DNA of 45,583 bases from the NCBI GenBank assembly GCA_017694295.1, contig JADINA010000008.1, positions 1 through 45,583 on the forward strand. The letters run 5' to 3'. The position numbers and the translations under genes are program-made. Source of the DNA: Candidatus Alloenteromonas pullistercoris (lineage in GTDB: Bacteria > Bacillota_I > Bacilli_A > RFN20 > CAG-826). Below are positions 26,604 to 35,689 of this stretch, piece after piece. The notes below the pieces were generated by a model. It did no database searches, was not told the DNA's origin, and was given only the letters and a program-made list of their open reading frames with translations. Numbering within the stretch: position 1 is the stretch's first letter; each line of letters opens with the position of its first letter.

Positions 26604-28373
26604 ATGGGCAAAACAAATTGGGATCTGACCTACTTCTACAAAGACGAGCCTTCCTTTGAGGCCGATCTTAGCAAATTCAGGAAAAGGAAGGATGAGCTAT
26701 CCTCCTACAAAGAAAAACTAGGCGAGGAAGCCAAGCTAGCCGAATATCTTCGCCTATACAAGCAAACCAACGTCGAGCTCGCCCATCTTTATTACTACGC
26801 CTCGATGGATTCCGACCTCGACAAAAAGGACGTGAAGCGCTCAGAGAGGCTATCGAAAGTCGAATACGCCATCTCCGAGCTTTCCGAGGCCACGAGCTTC
26901 GATTCGCCTGAGTTATTGGCTTTGGGGAAGGAAAAAATCGACTCCTTCATCGTCTCCAACCCCGAATTCAAGGAGTTCTCCTTCTTCTTCGACAAGCTCT
27001 TCAAAGGGGCCGACCACGTCCTAAGCGAGGACAAGGAAAGGCTACTAAGCGCCTACTCCACCTTGCTTGGAAGCGCCGCCGACCTTTATAGCCAGCTTAC
27101 CGTCGCCGATAGGGAGGATGAGGAGATCGTCCTCGACGGGGAGAAGACCAAGGTCACGATGGCCAATTGGACGAGCCTAATTAAGAAAGCCAAAACGGCC
27201 GAGGGAAGGCAAAAGGTCTTCGAGGCCCTCTATTCCTACTACGATAAGCACAAAACGGCCTACGCCGGGATATACAACCTCTCGCTGCAAAGCCAATTGG
27301 CCGTCAAGAAAAGCCGGGGCTATAAGTCGATACTCGACACCCACCTCCATGGCGACGCCATCCCCGAGGGGGTGTTTGAGACCCTTATCGAGGTGGCATC
27401 TACCAACACCGCCCCGCTTAAGGAATACTACGAAATCAGGCGCAAGGCCCTTGGGCTAGCTAAGCATCGGAGCTACGACCGCTTCCTGCCCCTTGCCGAA
27501 TCGAATAGGAACTACACCTACGAGGAGGCCAAGGAAACCTTCTTCGACTCGATTAAGCGCTTTGACGCCGACTTCCAGGAAAAGGCGCATGAGGTGCTAA
27601 AAGACGGCTTCGTCGACGTTTACCCCTCCTCTGGCAAAAGGACGGGGGCCTATAGCAACGGCGGATACGGCCTCCACCCCTATATCCTGTTGAACTTCAA
27701 CGGCGAGCTTAACGACGTCTTCACCCTCGCCCACGAATCCGGCCATTCGATCCACACCCTCTATAGCGAGGAGTCCCAGCCGATCATGGATCAGGACTAC
27801 ACCATCTTCGTCGCCGAGATCGCCTCGACCTTCAATGAGCATAACCTCCTCGACTATTTGCTTAAGCAAGATGATTTGAGCAAAGACGACAAGATCTTCC
27901 TGCTGCAGAAGTCAATCGACGAGATTTGCTCGACTTTCTATCGGCAAACCCTCTTCGCCCATTTTGAGCGCGACATCGCCTTGCTCGCCGAGCAGGGGAA
28001 GCCGATCAACTACGCGGTGCTAAACGCGAAGATGCGTGAGCTCTACCTTTCTTACTACGGCATCGACATCGAGGAGGAGAGGCTTAAGCCATTGGTCTGG
28101 GCCTATATCCCCCACCTCTTCTACACCCCCTTCTACGTCTACCAATATGCGACCAGTTTCACCTCGAGCCTCTTGCTATATGAGAAGGTCAATAACGGCG
28201 AGGAAGGCGCGTTTGGCCGCTACATCGGATTGCTTAGGTCGGGCGGGTCGGATTACCCGGTGGAGCAGGTTAGGAAAGCCGGGGTCGATTTGACGAGTAA
28301 AGAGCCGTTCTTGGCCGTCATAAGGCGAATGGAGCAATTGGTCGAAAAGCTAAAAGACCTGCTTGGGCAATAA
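26604..28373 (+). CDS. pepF: Oligoendopeptidase F
   Basis: A 589-residue M3 metallopeptidase. The zinc site is HESGH at residues 377-381 with Glu405 (in VAEIASTFNEH) as the third ligand, 24 residues on, as usual for the family. The N-terminal start (WDLTYFYKDEPSFEADL) and the C-terminal AGVDLTSKEPF are typical of PepF. It degrades short peptides in the cytoplasm; no signal peptide is present. Length matches the family (about 600). A ribosome site AAAGGAA precedes the ATG by 8 bases. The gene appears to be monocistronic with a shared terminator behind it. Confidence 0.97.
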   Translation: MGKTNWDLTYFYKDEPSFEADLSKFRKRKDELSSYKEKLGEEAKLAEYLRLYKQTNVELAHLYYYASMDSDLDKKDVKRSERLSKVEYAISELSEATSFDSPELLALGKEKIDSFIVSNPEFKEFSFFFDKLFKGADHVLSEDKERLLSAYSTLLGSAADLYSQLTVADREDEEIVLDGEKTKVTMANWTSLIKKAKTAEGRQKVFEALYSYYDKHKTAYAGIYNLSLQSQLAVKKSRGYKSILDTHLHGDAIPEGVFETLIEVASTNTAPLKEYYEIRRKALGLAKHRSYDRFLPLAESNRNYTYEEAKETFFDSIKRFDADFQEKAHEVLKDGFVDVYPSSGKRTGAYSNGGYGLHPYILLNFNGELNDVFTLAHESGHSIHTLYSEESQPIMDQDYTIFVAEIASTFNEHNLLDYLLKQDDLSKDDKIFLLQKSIDEICSTFYRQTLFAHFERDIALLAEQGKPINYAVLNAKMRELYLSYYGIDIEEERLKPLVWAYIPHLFYTPFYVYQYATSFTSSLLLYEKVNNGEEGAFGRYIGLLRSGGSDYPVEQVRKAGVDLTSKEPFLAVIRRMEQLVEKLKDLLGQ

Positions 28374-28374
28374 G

Positions 28375-28411
28375 AAAAGGCGGGGGCCGGCTTGGCCTTC
28401 CGCCTTTTTTT
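28375..28411. terminator. Bidirectional terminator between pepF and a membrane protein gene
   Basis: AAAAGGCGG (28375-28383) pairs with CCGCCTTTT (28400-28408), with T runs after the stem on the plus strand and an A-rich 5' flank that gives a T run on the minus strand. It lies between two convergent genes, beginning right after the pepF stop and touching the stop of the opposite gene. Confidence 0.85.
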
Positions 28412-29441
28412 AGTCCGCTTTCGCCTTCCTATATGTCCTTTCCCGAAGCTTCCTCGCCTCCTTGGCCGCCTTCCTTTCCGATTTTTTGGAGATGGAGAGG
28501 GCTTTTTTGTCGGGGATGTTGGAGATGGGGTTTTTCGCTTCGAGGCGCTTCCTCTTAACGTCGTCGAGGAAGGCGGGGACGGTTTCGGGGTCGACGTAAT
28601 AGACGTCTTCTAGCCGCTTGGCGGCCTCCTCCTTGTTTCTCCTCGCCTCCTCCTTAGCCGAGGCGACCTGGCCGGTCTTAATCATCTCAAGAAGCCGGTG
28701 TTGCTCGTTTTCCTTCGCGGCCAAAGCCCCCGAATAGGCGATGTACTCGGCCGCCCCGGGGGTCAATGGGCGGGAAGAGGTGGAATCGAGGTATGGCGAA
28801 TATAGCAGCTCAAGCAATTCGGCGTATTTCTTCTTTCTATAAAGCCGATTGTAGGCTTTCTTGGCCGCCGAGGGCTTAGGGGAGACGTTTAAAAGGAGGC
28901 GGCGGAGCTTGTAGATCTCTTGATACCTCGGGGCGATGAGAAGGGGATCGAAAAGCGAAATCAAGGCAAGGAGGAGGAACGTCCCCAAATAGGCGTAGGT
29001 GCAATATAGGTAGATGCGAGAAAGCAGCTCCATGACGTCGGCGTTGATCATCCCGTCCGGGGCGAGGAGGATAGTCGCCATTAGCCCATAGACGGCAAGG
29101 CTAGAAAGCACCTCGAGGGCGATCAAAAAGCCATAGGGTGCCTTCCGATAAGCCAAAAAGCAGCTAAAGACGAATAAGAGGAAGGCCCCGGGGGCGGAGA
29201 TGACGATATACCCATAATCCGGCATGAGGTCGTAAATGTTGTAGCTATGCTCGATGAACCCCTCGATATGGATGTTCAATGTAAAACTGCGATAGAGCGA
29301 ATCGAGGTATTCGACCTGCCCCAAAAGCAATTTGGCGATTGGGCCAAGCAGGAAAAGCAGGAGAAAAAGAAAGCCGAAAACCGGGATGGCGGCTTTTGGC
29401 CGGCTCCGCCTGGCCATATGCAAAAGGTCTTTAGTAACCAT
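28410..29441 (-). CDS. Four-TM membrane protein with basic cytoplasmic tail, unknown
   Basis: A 343-residue protein with membrane segments at about residues 19-40 (IPVFGFLFLLLFLLGPIAKLLL), 78-98, 104-127 and 144-166, then a soluble C-terminal half of about 170 residues rich in Lys, Arg, Ala and Glu, predicted helical (KENEQHRLLEMIKTGQVASAK..). The tail ends in a strongly basic stretch (KKSERKAAKEARKLRERTYRK). I recognise no family. The first codons may lie a little downstream: a second Met at residue 9 is possible. A weak -10 box sits 9 bases before the first ATG. The protein is convergent with pepF and has no obvious operon partner. Confidence 0.8.
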   Translation of the reverse strand: MVTKDLLHMARRSRPKAAIPVFGFLFLLLFLLGPIAKLLLGQVEYLDSLYRSFTLNIHIEGFIEHSYNIYDLMPDYGYIVISAPGAFLLFVFSCFLAYRKAPYGFLIALEVLSSLAVYGLMATILLAPDGMINADVMELLSRIYLYCTYAYLGTFLLLALISLFDPLLIAPRYQEIYKLRRLLLNVSPKPSAAKKAYNRLYRKKKYAELLELLYSPYLDSTSSRPLTPGAAEYIAYSGALAAKENEQHRLLEMIKTGQVASAKEEARRNKEEAAKRLEDVYYVDPETVPAFLDDVKRKRLEAKNPISNIPDKKALSISKKSERKAAKEARKLRERTYRKAKAD

Positions 29442-29478
29442 ATCGAGGATAGTCTACACCATGAAGGGGCGATTTGCC

Positions 29479-30138
29479 CTACATAATGTATCCGCCCTCA
29501 TCGATGACGGGCATATAACGGCAGTTGGGGTCGATAAGGTTAAGGGCCTCGGGGGAGGCGTTAAAAGCAACGGAATCGCCGTCTTTAATGAAATGAACGT
29601 GTTTCATGGCCAGCCCTTCCACCGAAACAAGCGAATAGGGAAGCCGGCCGTCGATCGCGGGGAGGTAGGCGTCGAATTTGATATAGCCCGATATTGCGTC
29701 TATTTGGCTTAGGTTCAAATCGAAGGAGAAGGTTTTGGGATATACCGGGTCGCCCGGATAATCGGGCATCGGCTCCTCTGGGGGGATATAATCCAATGCA
29801 AACGACTCATCCAGGTTGACCTGCAATGGCAAATCGAATTTGCCCTCGTAGTTTCCGAGTTCATCGAAAATGACCGCCTTGAACTCGGCGTTGGAACCGC
29901 TAGAGGCAACGCTGGCCCAATGCCCGGATTCCCAGAATTGAACGAAAAGGGGGGATAAGGCGACGTCGACGTCGAAATGGGCGAGGGGGAGGGACTGCGA
30001 TTGCTTTGCGTTGGCCCGAAGCAAAAGCTTGGCGGAGCCGGTAGAAAGCATCAAACCAGTCTCGGATTCGTTTTCAGAACACCCAAGTGAAACTAGCGCA
30101 ATGCAACTAGATATGAGGGCACCAAACATCTTTTTCAT
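29479..30138 (-). CDS. Predicted lipoprotein, unknown function
   Basis: The 219-residue product starts with a lipoprotein signal peptide (MKKMFGALISSCIALVSLGC) with the lipidated Cys at residue 20. The mature domain is strand rich and contains a proline-rich loop (PPEEPMPDYPGDPVYP) in the middle. No family was recognised. A probable -10 (complement of the TATATAG region near 30155) and GGGGG before the ATG mark a promoter and ribosome site. It points away from the structured RNA candidate at 30241 and is 37 bp from the membrane protein gene downstream, so the two may be co-transcribed. Confidence 0.82.
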   Translation of the reverse strand: MKKMFGALISSCIALVSLGCSENESETGLMLSTGSAKLLLRANAKQSQSLPLAHFDVDVALSPLFVQFWESGHWASVASSGSNAEFKAVIFDELGNYEGKFDLPLQVNLDESFALDYIPPEEPMPDYPGDPVYPKTFSFDLNLSQIDAISGYIKFDAYLPAIDGRLPYSLVSVEGLAMKHVHFIKDGDSVAFNASPEALNLIDPNCRYMPVIDEGGYIM

Positions 30139-30225
30139 AAGCTATCCCCCTTTATATAGTATCCCGCAATTCAGAAAAAACCATCTAATTGCCGAATATA
30201 GGTGCAAATTAGGGATGGCATTGGA

Positions 30226-30336
30226 TGTTATAATTGGCTCGCTGATCAATCGAGGAGGTTGTGAGGCGGCCAAGGTCGATTGATTAGCAACTCTCTTCCC
30301 AGGCCGCCTCTCAACCTCCCGGGGAAGGGAGTTTTT
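30226..30336 (+). ncRNA. Candidate structured small RNA with own promoter and terminator
   Basis: TGTTATAAT at 30226-30234 is a near-perfect extended -10 box. About 6 bases after it begins a segment with three long pairings. A: 30241-30253 with 30276-30288 (GCTGATCAATCGA, 13 bp with one G-U). B: GGAGGTTGTGAGGCGGCC at 30254-30271 with 30302-30319 (18 bp, one mismatch). C: AACTCTCTTCCC at 30289-30300 with GGGAAGGGAGTT at 30322-30333 (12 bp, one G-U), followed by T to 30336. The arms occur in the order A-B-A-C-B-C, so B crosses both others. Either hairpins A and C form, with fully complementary loops, or B forms and excludes the terminator C. I recognise no known RNA family. It might be an sRNA, a switch in front of the ATPase gene, or a pseudoknot. 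Confidence 0.6.
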
Positions 30337-30531
30337 CTATGTCCAGTCAACTAAATCCGGCTGAGATGGGCATATAACGGTAAAAAGGGTTTTCCCGAAC
30401 CTTTTGATCCGGAATTTTTCCATCTAAATGCTTTATAAGGTTTGTTGAGATTCATAATGCAAAAAATTGCCACTTTTGGCAAAAATTTGCAGTAGGTGGC
30501 AAAACGCTGTAAAATCTGATCAACAAGAGCC
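30337..30531 (+). promoter_or_regulatory. Upstream region and promoter of the first DUF4143 ATPase
   Basis: After the RNA terminator there is about 120 bp with no gene, then the first copy of the 37-bp repeat. TTGCAG (30487-30492), whose first five bases are the end of the repeat, and TAAAAT (30510-30515) are 17 bp apart and form a good promoter for the gene at 30532. The repeat thus overlaps the -35 and could be its operator. Confidence 0.55.
30455..30491. repeat. 37-bp direct repeat, copy 1
   Basis: This copy is identical over 37 bp to the one at 31771-31807; the shared block begins TAATGCAAAAAA and ends AATTTGCA. Its core TTGCCACTTTTGGCAA is itself an inverted repeat with 6-bp arms. The copies bracket the DUF4143 ATPase gene. 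Copy 1 overlaps the -35 of its promoter. Confidence 0.9.
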
Positions 30532-31773
30532 ATGGAAATCAAAAGAGACAAGTACTTAGATAAGCTGACTTCCGCAATAGGAAACGGATTGGTAAAAGTC
30601 ATTGTAGGCGCAAGGAGATGCGGGAAATCCTATCTTTTGTTTCACCTGTTCAAAGACTATCTTTTAAAATCCGTAACCGATGAAGAGCATATAATCGAAA
30701 TCAATTTCGATGCTTTTGAAAATTCCAAACTCACGAAAGCCGACGAATGCTACCGATATTTAATCTCCAAGATAAAAGACCGGGAAAGGTACTTTTTCCT
30801 ATTGGACGAAATACAATTGCTTGAAAAATTTGAATCCATTCTCAATAGCTTCCTAAATCGAAATGTTGATATTTACGTCACCGGATCGAATTCGAAAATG
30901 CTTTCTAGCGATATTGCGACCGAATTTCGCGGGCGAGGATGGCTAATCGATGTTTTCCCATTGTCTTTCGCGGAATTCAAATCCGTTAAGCCAAGCCTAA
31001 GCGATGAAGGAGCTTTCGAGGAGTACTTCACCTATGGGGGGATGCCTTTTGTCGCGGGATTGAGCTCCTCAAACGACAAAATCAAATATTTGAAGAACCT
31101 CTACAAGGAAACGTATTTAAAAGATATCGTCGATAGGAATAAATTGCGAAACGATGAGGCCATTGAGGATGTTTTGGCTATCATTGCTTCCAACATCGGT
31201 TGTTTTACCAACGTGCATAAAATCGCATCGACGTTTTCCTCGGTCGCCAAAAAGCAAATTTCAGACCATACGATAGCCGACTATTTGGGTTTTTTAGAGG
31301 ATGCTTTCGTATTGCATAAAGCGAGAAGATACGACATTAAAGGGCGTAAATACATCGGAGCCAACGACAAATACTATTTTTCCGATTGCGGAATCAGAAA
31401 CGCGATTTTGAACTTTAGGCAAACGGAACCAACCCATTTGATGGAGCAAGTAATTTATAACGAATTGCTTTGCCGAGGTTATTCGGTTGATGTCGGCCTT
31501 GTCGAAACAAGAGTTCCCAATACGGGCGAGAGAAAGCGTTTTGAAGTTGATTTCGTTTGCAATTTAGGAAGCCAAAGGATTTACATACAATCGGCATATA
31601 GAATCGGTGATCTTGCGAAATTAGACCAGGAGATAAGACCATTCCAAAAAATCGAAGATGCTTTTAGGAAAATATTGATTATAGGGCAAAGAACAGAGCC
31701 TCATTATGACGACAACGGCGTTTTGCACATGGGTTTATATAACTTTTTGGAAAACGAAGCTTTTCCTTTTTAA
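30532..31773 (+). CDS. AAA_14/DUF4143 ATPase, copy 1
   Basis: A 413-residue protein of the AAA-plus DUF4143 family. It has Walker A GARRCGKSYL near residues 23-30, Walker B YFFLLDEIQ near 83-91, the ITGSNSKMLS sensor stretch, FPLSFAEF, and in the C-terminal half the DUF4143 features YGGMPF, KETYLKDIVDRNKLR and KYYFSDCGIRNAIL, ending with a restriction-endonuclease-like EVDFV segment. Family members are numerous paralogues in anaerobes; biological role is not settled. The gene is AT-richer than its neighbours (a sampled line at 31141 has 26 of 60 G or C) and is flanked by identical 37-bp repeats, the second overlapping its stop codon, suggesting arrival as a unit. No GGAGG-type ribosome site; AAGAG precedes the ATG. 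Confidence 0.93.
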   Translation: MEIKRDKYLDKLTSAIGNGLVKVIVGARRCGKSYLLFHLFKDYLLKSVTDEEHIIEINFDAFENSKLTKADECYRYLISKIKDRERYFFLLDEIQLLEKFESILNSFLNRNVDIYVTGSNSKMLSSDIATEFRGRGWLIDVFPLSFAEFKSVKPSLSDEGAFEEYFTYGGMPFVAGLSSSNDKIKYLKNLYKETYLKDIVDRNKLRNDEAIEDVLAIIASNIGCFTNVHKIASTFSSVAKKQISDHTIADYLGFLEDAFVLHKARRYDIKGRKYIGANDKYYFSDCGIRNAILNFRQTEPTHLMEQVIYNELLCRGYSVDVGLVETRVPNTGERKRFEVDFVCNLGSQRIYIQSAYRIGDLAKLDQEIRPFQKIEDAFRKILIIGQRTEPHYDDNGVLHMGLYNFLENEAFPF

Positions 31774-31807
31774 TGCAAAAAATTGCCACTTTTGGCAAAA
31801 ATTTGCA
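31771..31807. repeat. 37-bp direct repeat, copy 2
   Basis: Identical to 30455-30491. Its first three bases are the TAA stop codon of the ATPase gene. TTGCAC at its right end is not followed by a -10 box at normal distance, so it is probably not a promoter here. Confidence 0.9.
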
Positions 31808-32125
31808 CTAAGTCGGCTATCATTTCCCGATGTCCTCGCTAAGCGGATGGCAATCAAGGCAATCCCATTCTCCAAAGACCCTGCCGCTATGAGCGTATCC
31901 ACGTGTTAAATGGCTATATGCGGTTAGCTGCGCCTATAGATTGGTTAAAGCATCTACGAACAAGCGGAAGAGACCGTGTTGTCGATTCCCAGGTTATGGT
32001 CGAGGTTTCGACTACTCCCAACCATGACGAAGCCGTTGCTTTGAGCAATCATCAAAAAAGTTTTTACGAAATTTTGCAAAAACTTCATTGTGATTAAGAC
32101 TTTTTGCAAAAATTGGTAAAAAGTA
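31808..32125. other. Region between the two ATPase genes, no clear gene
   Basis: About 320 bp. A GTG-started frame of 64 codons (31903-32097) lacks a ribosome site, and a short frame before it ends at 31908; neither resembles a known protein, though both have reasonable composition and could be remnants of a degraded gene. The stretch near 32075-32120 contains two TTTTGCAAAAA-like motifs that resemble parts of the 37-bp repeat. Confidence 0.4.
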
Positions 32126-32191
32126 TTGATATCTTTAGACTTCCGACTATAAAGTAATTGCATAAAGGAAAAAAAAGGGGGGGGAAGGCAA
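32126..32191 (+). promoter_or_regulatory. Promoter and ribosome site of the second DUF4143 ATPase
   Basis: TTGATA (32126-32131) and TATAAA (32148-32153) are 16 bp apart. A strong purine tract of A and G (about 32166-32188) follows, ending GGGGAAGG a few bases before the ATG; its eight-G run could be prone to slippage. Confidence 0.6.
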
Positions 32192-33397
32192 ATGATATAT
32201 CGAAGCGAATACATGCAGCGCTTAAAAGCGTTCAAAGACAGCAAGATAATCAAAGTCGTCACCGGGCTGCGCCGAGCGGGAAAATCGACGCTGCTTCAAA
32301 TGTTCAAAGACGAGTTAATCCAAAGCGGCGTCCCGAAGAAGCAAATTCAATACATCAATTTCGAACTGATGAAATATGACGCCATCCGCGGCTATCGGGA
32401 ACTATACGATTTTGTGAAACAAAACGCGATAAAGGGCAGAAAGAATTATCTTTTCTTCGACGAGATACAACAGGTATCCGGTTGGGAAAAGGCCATAAAC
32501 TCGCTTTCCCTCGAATACGATGCGGACATATACATCACCGGTTCCAATGCCTATTTGCTTTCCTCCGAACTCGCTACTTTGATTTCTGGAAGATATGTGG
32601 AGATCAAAATGCTGCCGCTATCTTTCAAGGAATACTATGGATATTACGCCAATTCGGGAAAGAGCAAGGAAGAGCTTTTCGACGAATACCTCAAATATGG
32701 CGGCTTGCCTTCCCTTCTGTCGCTGCCGCAAGATGAAGAAACGATTGACGCCTATTTATCGAGCGTTTACGACACAATAATTCTGAAAGACGTCCTTGAG
32801 AGAAACAAATTCAGGGATATCGATTTGCTAAAACGGGTTTTCGCTTTCGTATGCGGGAATGTCGGCAGCATAACCTCAGCCAACAAACTAGCCAAATATT
32901 TGGCAAACGAAGCAAAGCTCGATTCGTCCATTCGCCCCGCTACCATCGCCAAGATCCTGCAAATGCTGGAAAACGCCTTCATCGTCTACCGGGCAGAACG
33001 TTACGACGTCAAGGGAAAGGAGGTCTTAAAATCCCTTGAGAAATACTACGTTGCCGACACCGGACTTAAAAACGCGCTCGTCGGCTATGCACTCGAAAAC
33101 TATGGGCAATCGATAGAAAACGTCGTCTATTTGGAATTGCTCCGCCGCGGGTATCGGGTTTACGTTGGCAAAAGCGAAACCAAGGAGATAGATTTCGTCG
33201 CGATTGGCAAAAAGGAGACCCGCTACTTCCAGGTGACGGAAACCCTTTTTGACAAGGCGACGCTACAAAGGGAGGTAGCGCCTTTTTACTCCACCAACGA
33301 TTTTTTCGAGAAGACCATAATAACCGCCGACAAGACATACGTAAGCAACGCCAACGGCATAAAGATCGTAAACCTCATCGATTTCCTTTTGTCTTAA
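32192..33397 (+). CDS. AAA_14/DUF4143 ATPase, copy 2
   Basis: A 401-residue paralogue of the preceding ATPase. Walker A is TGLRRAGKST (about residues 24-33), Walker B NYLFFDEIQQ (about 86-95), followed by DADIYITGSNAYLLSSEL, LPLSFKEYYGYY, the DUF4143 blocks YGGLPSLL, YDTIILKDVLERNKFRD and KYYVADTGLKNALV, and a C-terminal nuclease-like strand KEIDFVAI. The two copies are clearly related but not recent duplicates; this one has a different base composition, nearer to the surrounding genome. Family function is uncertain. It has its own promoter, so the two ATPases are probably not one transcript. Confidence 0.93.
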   Translation: MIYRSEYMQRLKAFKDSKIIKVVTGLRRAGKSTLLQMFKDELIQSGVPKKQIQYINFELMKYDAIRGYRELYDFVKQNAIKGRKNYLFFDEIQQVSGWEKAINSLSLEYDADIYITGSNAYLLSSELATLISGRYVEIKMLPLSFKEYYGYYANSGKSKEELFDEYLKYGGLPSLLSLPQDEETIDAYLSSVYDTIILKDVLERNKFRDIDLLKRVFAFVCGNVGSITSANKLAKYLANEAKLDSSIRPATIAKILQMLENAFIVYRAERYDVKGKEVLKSLEKYYVADTGLKNALVGYALENYGQSIENVVYLELLRRGYRVYVGKSETKEIDFVAIGKKETRYFQVTETLFDKATLQREVAPFYSTNDFFEKTIITADKTYVSNANGIKIVNLIDFLLS

Positions 33398-33504
33398 CAA
33401 ACTCCGGTTTGCACTAGAAAAATCACGGCAAAACCCCGCTCAAATGTCAGCAGTGTAAGCAAAAACGCGCTTAATAGCCAATTTGGCGTGTATTAAAGGC
33501 ACAC

Positions 33505-33532
33505 AAAAAGGCCGCGCCCAGTAAGCGCGGCC
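33505..33532 (-). terminator. Intrinsic terminator of clpB
   Basis: GGCCGCGC (33510-33517) pairs with GCGCGGCC (33525-33532), with AAAAA at 33505-33509, which is a T run after the stem on the minus strand. It starts a few bases after the clpB stop. Confidence 0.85.
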
Positions 33533-33538
33533 CCTACG

Positions 33539-35665
33539 TTAAGCTTTTTCGGCTATCGTTATCCTTGAGCCGTCATAATCGACCAAATAGGATCGCTTGG
33601 TGGAAAGCCTACCCTCGATGATCGCGGTCGCGAGCTCGGTCTCGACCTCGTCTTGGATAAACCTCTTCAGCGGCCTCGCCCCATATTCGGGGGAATAGGC
33701 GGCGTCGATGATGTGCTGCCTTAACCTATCGGTGAAGCTGACCGAATAGTATTGCCCTTCCAGCCGCTTGCCTAGCTCAGAAAGCATCTTCGAGACGATC
33801 TGCAGCTGCACGTCCTTGCCAAGCGGGTTGAAGTAGACGATCTCGTCGATCCGGTTGAGGAACTCAGGCTTGAAGGTATGGGCCAACAAGGTTTTGACCG
33901 CCTCCCTATCGCCTTTAAGAAGGTACTCACTCCCGAGGTTGCTGGTCATGATGATGACGGTGTTCTTGAAGTCGACAAGACGCCCCTGTGAATCGGTGAG
34001 CCTTCCTTCGTCAAGGACTTGGAGGAGGAGGTTAAACACCTCGGGGTTGGCTTTCTCCGCCTCGTCGAACAAAACGATGGAATACGGGTTGCGGCGCACC
34101 TTCTCGGTCAGCTGGCCCCCTTCCTCATAGCCGACATATCCAGGCGGCGCCCCGATTAGGCGCGAGACGGAGTATTTCTCCATGTACTCGGACATGTCGA
34201 TGCGGATGATGTTGTTCTCGTTATCGAACAAGGCCTCGGCCAAGGCTTTGCTGACCTCGGTCTTCCCGACCCCGGTTGGGCCGAGGAATAGGAAGGAGCC
34301 GATCGGGCGATTGGGGTTTTTGATGCCAGCCCGCTGACGCAAGATGGCGTTGCTCACGAGCCTTATCGCCTCATCCTGCCCAATGACGCGCTTTTGCAAG
34401 GTGGATTTAAGCTCAAGCACCTTCTCGCGGTCGCCTTTGCTTATCCGGTTCACCGGGATCCCGGTCATCCTTGAGACGATGGCGCTTATTTCCTGCTCAT
34501 CGACGACCTCGTTGACGAGCCGCTCATTGTCCTTGCTTTGCATCAACACGGAGTCAAGCTGCTTCTCAAGGTCGGGGATAACTTGGTACTGGAGGCGCGA
34601 GGCGGATTGGTAATCGCCTTCGGAGAACTTGTTGCCAAGCTCGAAGCGGGCCTTCTCAAGTTCCTTTTTTATGTCCTTGGCCTTGGCGACCTCCTTCTTT
34701 TCCTTTTCCCATTCCTTGGAAAGGGAATCGAATTTTTGTTTTTCCTCCTTAAGTTCGCCTTCAAGGGCCAAAAGCCTTTTTTGGCTCGACTCGTCCTTTT
34801 CCTTGCTTAGCGCCACCCGCTCGATCTCAAGCTGGCGGATCTTGCGATTGCATTCGTCTAGCTCGGTCGGCATCGACTCGATCTCGACTTTTATCGAGGC
34901 GCAAGCCTCATCGAGCAGATCGATGGCTTTGTCGGGGAGGAAACGGTTGGTGATGTAGCGGTTGCTTAGCGTGGCGGCGGCTACAAGCGCCCCATCGGTG
35001 ATCCTGACGCCATGGAACGACTCAAAGCGCTCCTTCAATCCGCGGAGTATGGAAATGGTATCCTCCACGGTCGGCTCAGCGACCATAACCGGCTGGAAGC
35101 GCCGTTCAAGCGCCCTATCCTTCTCGATGTATTCGCGGTATTCATTCAAAGTTGTGGCCCCGATGCACATGATCTCCCCACGGGCGAGCATCGGCTTAAG
35201 CATGTTGGAGGCGTCCATTGCCCCATCGGCTTTCCCGGCCCCGACGATGAGGTGGATCTCATCGATGAAGAGGATGATCTTGCCGTTGCTTTCCTTAATC
35301 TTGTTGAGGACGGCTTTTAGCCTTTCCTCGAATTCGCCCCGGTATTTGGCCCCAGCCAAAAGGGCGCCCATGTCGAGCTCATAGACGGTTTTGCTTTGCA
35401 GCGACGCCGGAACGTCGTTTTTGACGATCCTCTCGGCTAGCCCCTCGACGATGGCGGTTTTGCCTACACCCGGCTCGCCGAGCAAGACGACGTTGTTCTT
35501 CGTTTTGCGCGATAATACCTGGATGACCTTCCTTATCTCGTCATCCCGCCCGATGACCGGGTCGAGCTTGCCCTCGCGCACCGCCTCGTTGACGTCGCGG
35601 CCGAAGCGCTTGAGCACCTCGGGATCATTGGCGTAATCAATCGGTCCTTGTTCCTGCATGTTCAT
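33539..35665 (-). CDS. clpB: ClpB disaggregase without N-domain
   Basis: A 708-residue Hsp100 chaperone. NBD1 has Walker [10 protein letters not shown], Walker [10 protein letters not shown] and arginine-finger region RALERRF; then the coiled-coil middle domain (about residues 275-395, with [12 protein letters not shown]), which distinguishes ClpB from ClpA/ClpC; NBD2 has [20 protein letters not shown] and the C-terminal [13 protein letters not shown]. Full-length ClpB is about 860 residues; the first 140-150 residues, the N-domain, are missing and the protein starts just before the linker to NBD1 ([27 protein letters not shown]). Mollicutes have the same short form. With DnaK it rescues aggregated proteins. 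The GGAGG site and the CIRCE operator upstream confirm the start. Confidence 0.97.
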   Translation of the reverse strand: MNMQEQGPIDYANDPEVLKRFGRDVNEAVREGKLDPVIGRDDEIRKVIQVLSRKTKNNVVLLGEPGVGKTAIVEGLAERIVKNDVPASLQSKTVYELDMGALLAGAKYRGEFEERLKAVLNKIKESNGKIILFIDEIHLIVGAGKADGAMDASNMLKPMLARGEIMCIGATTLNEYREYIEKDRALERRFQPVMVAEPTVEDTISILRGLKERFESFHGVRITDGALVAAATLSNRYITNRFLPDKAIDLLDEACASIKVEIESMPTELDECNRKIRQLEIERVALSKEKDESSQKRLLALEGELKEEKQKFDSLSKEWEKEKKEVAKAKDIKKELEKARFELGNKFSEGDYQSASRLQYQVIPDLEKQLDSVLMQSKDNERLVNEVVDEQEISAIVSRMTGIPVNRISKGDREKVLELKSTLQKRVIGQDEAIRLVSNAILRQRAGIKNPNRPIGSFLFLGPTGVGKTEVSKALAEALFDNENNIIRIDMSEYMEKYSVSRLIGAPPGYVGYEEGGQLTEKVRRNPYSIVLFDEAEKANPEVFNLLLQVLDEGRLTDSQGRLVDFKNTVIIMTSNLGSEYLLKGDREAVKTLLAHTFKPEFLNRIDEIVYFNPLGKDVQLQIVSKMLSELGKRLEGQYYSVSFTDRLRQHIIDAAYSPEYGARPLKRFIQDEVETELATAIIEGRLSTKRSYLVDYDGSRITIAEKA

Positions 35666-35689
35666 ATTCCTGCCACCTCCTTTCGGCGC

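Noticed and set aside
30226-30336. Known riboswitch, T-box or tRNA at the structured RNA.
   Set aside because: No specifier loop, no tRNA fold or conserved riboswitch core could be read; the crossed long arms do not match families that I know.
31903-32097. GTG-started 64-codon frame between the two ATPases.
   Set aside because: No ribosome site or promoter and no recognisable sequence; kept only as a note in the region entry.
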